34,819 nucleotides of DNA from Leptolyngbyaceae cyanobacterium SM1_3_5 (GTDB lineage Bacteria > Cyanobacteriota > Cyanobacteriia > Elainellales > Elainellaceae), in the NCBI GenBank assembly GCA_012031475.1, contig JAAUTJ010000002.1, forward strand, positions 1-34,819, given 5' to 3'. Under the pieces are notes generated by a model. It searched no databases, was not told where the DNA came from, and saw only the letters and a list, made by a program, of their open reading frames with translations. Below, one piece after another: positions 15,985-26,957 of the stretch (position 1 is its first letter; each line of letters starts with the position of its first letter). Both the position numbers and the translations under genes were made by a program.

Positions 15985-18318
15985 ATGAAACTCACGCTCA
16001 AACACCAACTGGCAATTCTGGGTGGGTCTGTCTCCACAGTGGGGGCGATCGCCTTCCTCTTTGGTTATTGGACGAATCCCACCAGCCGCCTCACCCCCTT
16101 GCTGCTCTCCTACTCCCTGGGTGTCGGCTCGGTCGCCGCTGTTGCGGTTGCCGTCGATCGCAGCGGTGAATTGAAACTTGACTTGTCCAAGCTCAAAGCC
16201 GAACTCGATCGCTTGCAAGCCAAGCTTGATGAAGAGTATCGCGACAAAGCGCAGACGACGCAGGCGGCTTTGCAAGCGCAAAACAAAGTCGAGAAGCTAC
16301 AAGCGCGTGTGGGTCGATTGCAGGCCGATTTAGAGGCGGCTGAGGGCAAAAATCAAGAGTGGATGATCGCCGCCAATCAAACCGCTGATGCGGTTCAGGT
16401 GTTGAAAGCGAAGCTGACTGAGGCACAATCGGAACTCGATCGCACCCATCAACACTACCAAAAGGCCGATCGCCAGGAAAACCACATTGCCGTCAAGCAG
16501 CAGGTTGACGAGATTCGATCGCGCTTGGTGGCTGTGCAAAATCGCAAGTTTGAGGAGTGGAAGGAGGCTCAGCAACAGAAGATTTACACCGAATTGGGCA
16601 AACAGCAAGCGCGGGTGGATGAGTTGGTGCAAGAGGTCGATCGGCTCACAGGTGAAGTTGAAAAGCTAACGGCTGAGAATCAAAAGCTGATTGAAGAAAA
16701 CAAGCAGGCTGGGCGCGACTTTTTTGCGATCGAGCATGAATCACTGCCCAAGATTCAGCGCATCTACGAAAGCGACATGAAGGACTGGGAAAACCAGGTG
16801 AATCGATCGCTCGACGAGTTACGAGCGGCAAACGTTCAGCAGCAGCAGCAAATCGCGCAACTGGAAGCGCCCCGACTGTTTCGCGGCGGCACATTGATCG
16901 ATGAAGCGGGCAATCGCATCATTGAGCATTTCGCGAAAGCAGGCGTGATTCTCGATGCGATCGAGTCCGTCATGATCCCTGGTGGCTGGCGGCTGAAGTT
17001 CAAGGTCGATCGCAACCCGGACAGCACCCGACTAGCCGAAACGGAATTTGACAAACATCGCGATTTTCTGGGTCTGTGGGGACTCTCGCAACGCCCGCTC
17101 GATTTCGTGCTGGACACCCGCAACTTCATCGTCAGCGTGGATTTGTTCACCACCCCCGACAGCGGCAAAGCGCGGCCTGCTTCTGCTTCTGCTTCTGCTT
17201 CTGCTAGTAGTGCAGGAATTCCCACTGCGATTGTCACACCTGCCAGTGGTGAGCCGATCGCCCCTGCTCGCCACGCGGATCGCTTCCAGTCGCTCGGTTG
17301 CTATGGCGCGGCAGAGTTTGAGCAAGTCGTGCGTGAAAAGTTCGTCCCCCGTGTGCGCGTGGTCGCAGGTTCTCGCGGCGGCAAATCTCCCCTCATGGAG
17401 CTAATTACCTGCGCGATCGCCCGCACTCAAGGCGGTGAATTGTGGCTAATTAATCCCGTTCCCGGCAGTCCGAAAGATTGGTTTCACATTCCCGGTGTGG
17501 TTCCGACGGGTTGTGATGGAATGCAGGCGGCGATCGCCTGGTTAGACAAAGCTCATGCTGAATTTAAGCGTCGTCGCAACGATCTACCGGGAACTGCTGA
17601 TAAACCCTTTATCACGGTCATGGTGGATGAGATTAACGCGATCGCTCGTGACTATGCGGAATTAGGCACAGTGATGAAGGATTTCTATCAGCTTTCCGAC
17701 CATATCAAAATGGGTTTCCTTACAGCAGGGCAGGGCAACAATGTATCCGGCGTGAGCGGTGGAACGAAATCGACTAGCAAAACGGGAAATGCAAGCAAAC
17801 TGATGGAAGAAGACTTCCAAAACGCTACGCAAGTTTTCACGGTTCAGATGGCACAAAAGTGGATTGAGAAGTATCTCAAAGGAGCCGAAGGAACCGCTTT
17901 CACTGAACGCTTGAAATCACTCAATCAGCTATGTGACGAACTCAACAAAGCGGAAGGTAAATCAGCGAATCCCTCTGATCCAACCGTGCGGAAAGTAACG
18001 CCAGATGCCTATCGAATTGCCCTGGTTGTGTCGCCAACTGAAGTCGAGCCGTTCTTTGTTCAACTGCCGCCGTATAGCAGCTACCGCGATCGCATGGACA
18101 ATGTTTCCTACCCTAAAGGCGCGATCGTCACGGCTCCCCAAGCGCATCAAATTGAGTTGGGATTGATTCAGTCAGCTAGCAGTAATCAAGCCGCAGATTT
18201 TACCTGTGAGTTCTGCGGCCATCACCGCAAACGTCGCAAAGGAATTTACAAGGATACACAACAGCCTCGTTATGTGTGTTCCAAGTGTGAGCGCGTCCCG
18301 TCGCGACCGTCCGTTTGA
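15985..18318 (+). CDS. Membrane-anchored coiled-coil P-loop ATPase (FtsK/VirD4/HerA-like?) with C-terminal zinc ribbon
   Basis: Two N-terminal TM segments; ~220-aa coiled coil; Walker A VVAGSRGGKSPLMEL ([AG]xxxxGK[ST]); Walker B FITVMVDEINAI; C-terminal CEFCGHH...YVCSKCER zinc ribbon. Confidence 0.7.
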   Translation: MKLTLKHQLAILGGSVSTVGAIAFLFGYWTNPTSRLTPLLLSYSLGVGSVAAVAVAVDRSGELKLDLSKLKAELDRLQAKLDEEYRDKAQTTQAALQAQNKVEKLQARVGRLQADLEAAEGKNQEWMIAANQTADAVQVLKAKLTEAQSELDRTHQHYQKADRQENHIAVKQQVDEIRSRLVAVQNRKFEEWKEAQQQKIYTELGKQQARVDELVQEVDRLTGEVEKLTAENQKLIEENKQAGRDFFAIEHESLPKIQRIYESDMKDWENQVNRSLDELRAANVQQQQQIAQLEAPRLFRGGTLIDEAGNRIIEHFAKAGVILDAIESVMIPGGWRLKFKVDRNPDSTRLAETEFDKHRDFLGLWGLSQRPLDFVLDTRNFIVSVDLFTTPDSGKARPASASASASASSAGIPTAIVTPASGEPIAPARHADRFQSLGCYGAAEFEQVVREKFVPRVRVVAGSRGGKSPLMELITCAIARTQGGELWLINPVPGSPKDWFHIPGVVPTGCDGMQAAIAWLDKAHAEFKRRRNDLPGTADKPFITVMVDEINAIARDYAELGTVMKDFYQLSDHIKMGFLTAGQGNNVSGVSGGTKSTSKTGNASKLMEEDFQNATQVFTVQMAQKWIEKYLKGAEGTAFTERLKSLNQLCDELNKAEGKSANPSDPTVRKVTPDAYRIALVVSPTEVEPFFVQLPPYSSYRDRMDNVSYPKGAIVTAPQAHQIELGLIQSASSNQAADFTCEFCGHHRKRRKGIYKDTQQPRYVCSKCERVPSRPSV
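17179..17205 (+). repeat. Tandem GCTTCT hexamer (encodes Ala-Ser repeats)
   Basis: GCTTCTGCTTCTGCTTCTGCTTCTGCT inside the ATPase ORF. Confidence 0.85.
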
Positions 18319-18523
18319 AGCTGTCCGGGTTGTCCGTCTGACCTCGCCTAGCGCTCCGTCCTCGCCGTTTGCCTCGACTTTGCTCGCCGTTTGCACGACT
18401 CAAACCCTCGTAAATGCGCCATTTTCGCGGTTGCGTCTCGCCGTGTCTCGCCCTAAACGTCTCGCCGTGTCGCCCAGAGGAGGCGCAGCCATCGATGTCC
18501 ACTGCCCAAAAGGAGCTTAAGCA

Positions 18524-19066
18524 ATGGAATTCAACAGTGAAAAAGACTTGCAAAATTACTGCCTGGAAGTGCTGCGATCGAAAGGAATTCAGCCCAAAGA
18601 AGAGGTCTGGTGTAATGGACTTCGCGCCGATATTGTCATCGATCGAGCCGTGATTGAACTGAAGAAAACGCTGACAAGAGACGCAATCTTTCAAGCCGTT
18701 GGACAAGGAGAGCGATATCAGAAGCGACTCAAAAAAGATGAGCTTTGGATCGTGGGTCAAATGCCCAAAGATTCCGACTCCGCTAAGAGCGCATTGCACA
18801 CAGCCAGAGAGCTAGCAAAAGAGGGAATTCGGGTTTCCTTTGTCGATCGAGATGCGTACTGGCAAGCGATCGATCCTGACGATATCTACCCGATTTTTCG
18901 GCCACAGTTGCCGCAGTTGCCGCGCCTTCCACTGGGCTGGATGGAGCGGTATCGAGTGATGTTTGCAGTTGCTTTCATCATTCTGACTTTGCTGGTGTGG
19001 GACACCAAAACTCGATCTGCTAGAGTACCGATCGATCTCGCTCCTGCTCCCACCATTCAACTGTAA
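18524..19066 (+). CDS. PD-(D/E)XK nuclease-like protein with C-terminal TM anchor
   Basis: N-terminus EKDLQNYCLEVLRSKG...LRADIVIDRAVIELKK fits D...ExK nuclease-fold spacing; C-terminus RVMFAVAFIILTLLVW is a single TM segment. Confidence 0.6.
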   Translation: MEFNSEKDLQNYCLEVLRSKGIQPKEEVWCNGLRADIVIDRAVIELKKTLTRDAIFQAVGQGERYQKRLKKDELWIVGQMPKDSDSAKSALHTARELAKEGIRVSFVDRDAYWQAIDPDDIYPIFRPQLPQLPRLPLGWMERYRVMFAVAFIILTLLVWDTKTRSARVPIDLAPAPTIQL

Positions 19067-19131
19067 GTTTTTTATCTCTCAAACCCAATTCAATCAATTG
19101 GATTGCTCATTATTTCTTTGGAGGTTGATTC

Positions 19132-19440
19132 ATGGCTCGTTATCAAGTGGAAGGCAGCTTCATTAATTTGGGTGAGTATCGGATTGCAATCAATTCGATC
19201 GAAGCGGTGCAATTTGTGGCGAAGCAGGATGAGAAAAAAATGGCTTCGTTGCCCTTGCATCTGCCGCAACCGGAGTTTTGGCTACTGCACGTTCGCGTTC
19301 TGCTCAAATCCGGCAATGCGATCGAAACGGCGCTTCCCTGCGTCGCCAACACCCACGCCGCAAACGAGCCGCCCAAGGTAATGAGTTGTCAATGGGTGGA
19401 AGATGCCGTCCGCGCTGCGATTCGGCTGGCGGAGGCGTGA
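19132..19440 (+). CDS. Hypothetical protein (102 aa)
   Basis: ORF preceded by GGAGGT; coherent codon usage, co-oriented with the upstream cluster. Confidence 0.5.
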   Translation: MARYQVEGSFINLGEYRIAINSIEAVQFVAKQDEKKMASLPLHLPQPEFWLLHVRVLLKSGNAIETALPCVANTHAANEPPKVMSCQWVEDAVRAAIRLAEA

Positions 19441-19494
19441 GTGATCGGCGCTCAACCCTGCGATCGTTCACGCCTCCTGTAACTCCAGCATGGC

Positions 19495-20337
19495 TCATTG
19501 CTTGTCGTCCAAAGGCAATGCCGCAAAAGCTGGGATTGCCCGATGGCGGGCGGCGGCAGTTTGCCAGCGCTGCACCTGGGCTTGAAGCTGGCAAATTTCA
19601 GCGGGTTCCAGCACCGAATAGTCCTCGACATGGCTCAAGATCTGCTCAAGCTCAATTGCCCAATCTTGGAAGCTCGATCGGCCAATGATGCCATCGGAGC
19701 GCTGCACATACTCCACCCGCACTGCCGCCTGAAGTTGGAAGCTCGATCTCCCCCAGCAAGTCAAGCATTGCAGGAAATATTCGTAGTCAGCAAAGATGCG
19801 GTGGCTAGGGTTCCACTGTGGCGCAAACGCTCGACGGTGCGTAAAGCCGTTGCTGTCAAACAGTTCACGCTGCGTCAGCACATCCTCCACCGTCGCGGCA
19901 GTCGTCGGAGCCACAAACGGCGTTCCCGATCGAATCAACCGATCGCCCGCCACCTGATCCCGCCGTCGCCACTGCTGCACCATGCTGCACCTGAGCGTCG
20001 GGTGCTGCTGGAAAAATCGGCAGGTGGCCGCGACAAAATCAGGCGCGATCGCATTGTCGTCATCCAAATAGGCAACGAGATCAGCCGTTGCCGCCGCCAA
20101 GCCCAAATTTCGAGCATGGCACAAGCCAAAGCCCACATTGGGGTGTGGCATCTCCAGATAGCGAACCGAGCAAGGCAACTGCGCGTTGGCAATCCAATCG
20201 CGAGTGTTGAGGTCACAGCCATCGTTAACAATGATCCACTCAAAATTGGGGTCAGTCTGCTGTTGAATGCTGGGCAGGGCAGTTGCGGCCAGCCTTGCAG
20301 CGCGATCGTGGGTTGCTGTAATGATTGATAGCGTCGT
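19495..20337 (-). CDS. Family 2 glycosyltransferase (no canonical start codon visible)
   Basis: TTLSIITATHDRAARLAATALPSIQQQTDPNFEWIIVNDGC...NVGFGLCHARNLGLAAATADLVAYLDDDNAIAPDF: GT-A nucleotide-binding and DDD motifs. The listed ORF (start 20178) is a 5'-truncated version of this frame. Confidence 0.85.
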   Translation of the reverse strand, partial: TTLSIITATHDRAARLAATALPSIQQQTDPNFEWIIVNDGCDLNTRDWIANAQLPCSVRYLEMPHPNVGFGLCHARNLGLAAATADLVAYLDDDNAIAPDFVAATCRFFQQHPTLRCSMVQQWRRRDQVAGDRLIRSGTPFVAPTTAATVEDVLTQRELFDSNGFTHRRAFAPQWNPSHRIFADYEYFLQCLTCWGRSSFQLQAAVRVEYVQRSDGIIGRSSFQDWAIELEQILSHVEDYSVLEPAEICQLQAQVQRWQTAAARHRAIPAFAALPLDDKQ

Positions 20338-20446
20338 GAAAGTGTCTACTTCTGGTATCGAGCTTGCTTGATTTTAGCGAACCTGCCCATTGCCCAACCT
20401 GTTGCTGCTCATTCCAAAAGACAATTAGGAACAAGGGGCGATCGCG

Positions 20447-20755
20447 ATGCTGACTACTGACCAAACATACCACTGGTGCGGATTTGGCGATGGCTTCGGC
20501 AACTGGGAGTCGCGCTGTCTCCTCCGCATCTTTCGCCTGCACCCAAAAGCGATCGTTGTGGTGGCCTCTGACTTGGGTGGCGATACGGAGACATCGATTA
20601 CGAACTGTGCAGGGCAGTTGGCAAGGCGGCTTGTGAAAGAGTTTGAGCTTGATCTGGCTTGCCTGACCTGGATCGAACACATTCCCATGTCCAAAGCAGC
20701 GTTTAGCCTGGTGCAGTTCGACTGGCAGGGCAACACTGCCGATCATCCCCGCTGA
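20447..20755 (+). CDS. Hypothetical protein (102 aa)
   Basis: MLTTDQTYHWCGFGDGFGNWESRCLLRIFRLHPKAIVVVASDLGGDTETSITN...WIEHIP...FSLVQFDW: coherent small-protein sequence, preceded by gcgatcgcg. Confidence 0.55.
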   Translation: MLTTDQTYHWCGFGDGFGNWESRCLLRIFRLHPKAIVVVASDLGGDTETSITNCAGQLARRLVKEFELDLACLTWIEHIPMSKAAFSLVQFDWQGNTADHPR

Positions 20756-20936
20756 TCATCCCTCTCCTTCGAGCAGGCAGCGGCGATCGCTGGTGTCAGC
20801 CTGCAAACTTGAGCCATCGATCGCGCCTTCTCATTTATGATGGGCTGATGTCAAAATGGTGGGGCTTGCCTTCTGTTGAGTGGCGTTGGCATTCGGGGCA
20901 ATCTTGAGCTGCTTGGTGGAATCCTAGAAAAGTTAG

Positions 20937-22364
20937 ATGTTCGAGCAAACCTTCAAAAATATCGACGATGTTCTCTGGAAAGAGGCGGGCTGCACGACGG
21001 AGCTGGACTACACCGAGCAAACGTCTTGGCTACTGTTTTTGAAGTATTTGGATGATCTGGAGCATGAGAAGTCGCTGGAAGCCGAGCTAGTGGGCAAGTC
21101 CTACAGGTTCATCCTCGATGAGCAGCATCGGTGGTCAGTTTGGGCTGCGCCGAGAAAGGCAGACGGCACAGTAGATCACGATAATGCTTTGGTGGGCGAC
21201 GATCTAATTGATTACGTAAACCGCCAGCTATTTCCTTACCTTCAGGGGTTTAAGCAGCGAGCCACCAGCCCAGACACGATCGAATACAAGATCGGTGAGA
21301 TTTTCAGCGAGATCAAAAATAGGTTTCAGAGCGGCTATAGCCTGCGGGATGCGCTGGAATATGTGGACGAATTGCGGTTTCGATCGCAGCAGGAGAAGCA
21401 CGAGCTATCTCACCTATATGAAGCCAAGATTCGCAACATGGGCAATGCGGGGCGCAATGGGGGCGAATATTACACGCCGCGTCCGCTGATTCGCGCCATG
21501 ATTCGGGTCGTGAAGCCGAAGATTGGCGATCGCATTTATGACGGGGCTTGCGGGTCTGGTGGTTTTTTGTGCGAGAGCTATGACTATTTGCGGCAGGGCA
21601 AGCTGACCACGAAAGAGCTTGAGACGCTTCAGACCAACACGTTTACGGGCAAGGAGAAGAAGAGTCTTGCCTACGTGATTGCGATCATGAACATGATTTT
21701 GCATGGCATCGATGCGCCCAACATCATCCACACCAATACGCTGACCGAGAATCTGAGCGACATCCAGGACAAAAACCGCTTTGATGTGATTTTGGCAAAT
21801 CCGCCCTTCGGCGGCAAAGAGCGCAAGGAGATTCAGCAAAACTTCCCGATTAAAACGGGGGAAACCGCTTTTCTGTTTTTGCAGCACTTCATCAAAATTC
21901 TGAAGGTGGGCGGCTGTGCGGCAGTGGTGATCAAAAATACGTTTCTGTCGAACTCTGACAACGCCTCTCGCGCTTTGCGTCAGGAACTTCTCAGCAGTTG
22001 CAACCTCCACACGATTTTGGATTGTCCTGGTGGGACGTTCATCGGAGCCGGAGTGAAAACGGTGGTGCTGTTTTTTGAGAAGGGTAAGCCGACTCAAAAG
22101 GTTTGGTATTACCAGCTTGATCCGGGGCGGAATATGGGAAAGACTAACGCCCTCAATGATGAGGATTTACAGCATTTTGTGGAGCTACAAGCCACATTTG
22201 CTGAATCAGAAAAGTCTTGGCTGGTGGATATGGCAGATGTCGATCGAGCCACCTTCGATCTATCAGTGAAAACCCACACAGAGGAGAGGAATCTACACTA
22301 CGAGAACCACAAAAAATTATGGATGAGATCGCGGCATTGGATGCGAAAAGTGCGGAGATCTTAG
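20937..22364 (+). CDS. hsdM: Type I restriction-modification system methyltransferase subunit (apparent 3' frameshift)
   Basis: GGEYYTPRPLIRAMIRVVKPKIGDRIYDGACGSGGF and DVILANPPFGGKE (N6-adenine MTase motifs). The C-terminus appears out of frame after about 22270. Confidence 0.93.
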   Translation: MFEQTFKNIDDVLWKEAGCTTELDYTEQTSWLLFLKYLDDLEHEKSLEAELVGKSYRFILDEQHRWSVWAAPRKADGTVDHDNALVGDDLIDYVNRQLFPYLQGFKQRATSPDTIEYKIGEIFSEIKNRFQSGYSLRDALEYVDELRFRSQQEKHELSHLYEAKIRNMGNAGRNGGEYYTPRPLIRAMIRVVKPKIGDRIYDGACGSGGFLCESYDYLRQGKLTTKELETLQTNTFTGKEKKSLAYVIAIMNMILHGIDAPNIIHTNTLTENLSDIQDKNRFDVILANPPFGGKERKEIQQNFPIKTGETAFLFLQHFIKILKVGGCAAVVIKNTFLSNSDNASRALRQELLSSCNLHTILDCPGGTFIGAGVKTVVLFFEKGKPTQKVWYYQLDPGRNMGKTNALNDEDLQHFVELQATFAESEKSWLVDMADVDRATFDLSVKTHTEERNLHYENHKKLWMRSRHWMRKVRRS

Positions 22365-22383
22365 CTGGAATTGGAGGGATGCT

Positions 22384-23631
22384 GTGATGCAAGGGTGGCA
22401 GCTTAAAACGCTTGGAGAAATTGCTGAAGTTCAAAGCGGGGGTACACCACTCAGATCGCACAAGGAATATTGGTCTGGTGGTATTTCCTGGTACTCATCA
22501 GGCGAACTGAATGAGATGTTCACTAAAGAATCTGAAGATCTTATAACCCTAAAAGGGCTTGAGGAGTCCAATGCAAAGCTTTTTCCAAAGGGTTCATTGC
22601 TAATTGGAATGTACGACACTGCTGCTCTTAAGATGTCTATTTTAGACAGAGACGCAGCATTTAATCAGGCAATAGCTGGTGTAAAACCCAATGAGAACAT
22701 TGATCTAAGATTTGTTCTATATGCCATTAATTCTAGAAAAATTGAAATACTTGATCAGAGGCGTGGAGTACGACAAAAGAATTTAAGCCTGTCCAAAATC
22801 AAAAATATTAAGCTGCCTATTCCTTCTCTTTCTGAGCAGAAGCGGATTGTGGCGATCGTAGACAATGCGTTTGAGGGGATTGATAGGGCGATCGCCAACA
22901 CCAAAAAGAACCTCACCAACGCCCGCGAACTCTTTGAAAGCTATCTAAATTCCATCTTCACTCAGAAGGGCAATGGGTGGGTAGAAAGGCAATTAAAGGA
23001 CGTTTGCTTCCAAATTACGGATGGTAAACATGGAGACTGTGGAAATGAAGCTGATTCAGGCTACTTCTTCTTAAGTGCCAAGGATGTTAAACAGGATCGA
23101 CTAAATTACAAAGGTGCAAGACAAATTACAAAAAAGGATTTTGAAGAAACTCATAGAAGAACAAGGTTAGAACCTGGTGATGTTCTTATAACTAATAGCG
23201 GAACCATAGGCCGTACAGCCATAGCTCCAGAAGATGAAAGGACTTACAAGACAACATTTCAGAAAAGCGTCGCCATCTTAAAGCCAAATAAAGAGCTAAT
23301 AAATAGTGAATTTTGTCGGTATAGCTTAATGGCTCATCTTAGTGAAATGGTTGCGATTTCAGCAGGTACAGCCCAGAAGAATTTGTTGCTTCGTGATATA
23401 AGAGTACATCGTTTTTATCTGCCAGAAACGGTTTACGAACAAAAGAGAATTGCTGCTAAACTGGATGAGTTTTGTCAAGAGATTCAACGGCTCGAAGCCA
23501 TCTATAAACAGAAACTTGCTGCCCTGAACGAACTTAAACAATCCATTCTGCAAAAAGCTTTCACAGGCGAACTCACCGCAGACACCGCTAATCAGGTGGC
23601 GAAAAAAGCTGAGGAGACGATCGCCGCGTAA
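22384..23631 (+). CDS. hsdS: Type I restriction-modification specificity subunit (two TRDs)
   Basis: W-x-KTLGEIAEVQSGGTPLRS...PSLSEQKRIVAIVDNAFEGIDRAI...KRIAAKLDEFCQEIQRLEAIYKQKLAALNELKQSILQKAFTGEL. Confidence 0.95.
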   Translation: MMQGWQLKTLGEIAEVQSGGTPLRSHKEYWSGGISWYSSGELNEMFTKESEDLITLKGLEESNAKLFPKGSLLIGMYDTAALKMSILDRDAAFNQAIAGVKPNENIDLRFVLYAINSRKIEILDQRRGVRQKNLSLSKIKNIKLPIPSLSEQKRIVAIVDNAFEGIDRAIANTKKNLTNARELFESYLNSIFTQKGNGWVERQLKDVCFQITDGKHGDCGNEADSGYFFLSAKDVKQDRLNYKGARQITKKDFEETHRRTRLEPGDVLITNSGTIGRTAIAPEDERTYKTTFQKSVAILKPNKELINSEFCRYSLMAHLSEMVAISAGTAQKNLLLRDIRVHRFYLPETVYEQKRIAAKLDEFCQEIQRLEAIYKQKLAALNELKQSILQKAFTGELTADTANQVAKKAEETIAA

Positions 23632-23695
23632 AGAAAGCAGCTTCATTCACCAGCAGATTCAATAACTCAGTTTCTAACTAACACCATCATCTTGT

Positions 23696-23941
23696 ATGAA
23701 AGCAATTGAAATTACAGCAACCATTGACGAAAGCGGACAACTGACGCTCGATCGCTCGATCGGCATCATCAAACCGCAGCGCGTTCGCATCATCATCTTA
23801 ATTGCCGAAGATGACGAAGCCGACCCCGACGAAACGCCGACCGAGATTGCGATCGAAGGAATTCATCAAGGCTTACGCGAAGCTCTAGCAGGGCAAACGA
23901 TTCCACTTTCAGAAATGTGGCAGGGCATTGATGCAGAATGA
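23696..23941 (+). CDS. Putative antitoxin of a type II TA pair
   Basis: Small acidic protein with AbrB-like N-terminus (MKAIEITATIDESGQLTLD), overlapping the downstream RelE-like ORF by 14 nt. Confidence 0.7.
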   Translation: MKAIEITATIDESGQLTLDRSIGIIKPQRVRIIILIAEDDEADPDETPTEIAIEGIHQGLREALAGQTIPLSEMWQGIDAE

Positions 23942-24305
23942 GCCGCCCATCTCGATCGCGCTGACTCCTCGCTTTAAACGAGATCTGCGCGACCTTGCCA
24001 AACGCTACCGCTCAATTCGCATTGACCTTCAACCCCTAATCGAGCAGCTTCAAGCAGGCGAAACACCTGGCGATCGTGTTTCTGGCACTGCATGCCAGAT
24101 TTTCAAAGTTCGTCTCAAAAACAGCAACATTCAAAAAGGAAAAAGCGCAGGCTATCGCGTTATTTATTACGTGAAAACTGAAAAAGAAATTATTCTCGCC
24201 ACTCTCTATTCCAAATCTGACTCCTCAGATGTTAGCAATGAAGTAATTGAAGCGGCGATCGCGCAGTACGAGCAAGATCAAGCAGCAGACAATTCAGATT
24301 CTTGA
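23928..24305 (+). CDS. RelE/ParE-superfamily toxin-like protein
   Basis: ISIALTPRFKRDLRDLAKRYRSIRIDLQPLIEQL...VFKVRLKNSN...GKSAGYRVIYYVKTEKEIILATLYSKSD: RelE/HigB fold pattern. Confidence 0.8.
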   Translation: MMQNEPPISIALTPRFKRDLRDLAKRYRSIRIDLQPLIEQLQAGETPGDRVSGTACQIFKVRLKNSNIQKGKSAGYRVIYYVKTEKEIILATLYSKSDSSDVSNEVIEAAIAQYEQDQAADNSDS

Positions 24306-24373
24306 GCAAAACGTTCCATGGACGAAGCCAAAACCATGACGAACTGATGAATCACCAATCACCCAGGATTTGA

Positions 24374-26937
<2,564 letters not shown>

Positions 26938-26957
26938 TAATGCATTGTTACGCTGCC

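Noticed and set aside
18200-18799. 199-aa minus-strand ORF
   Set aside because: Antisense to the ATPase end and the nuclease-like gene; no coherent domain pattern.
20252-20746. 164-aa and 103-aa minus-strand ORFs
   Set aside because: Antisense to the better-supported 102-aa plus-strand protein 20447-20755; no domain signal.
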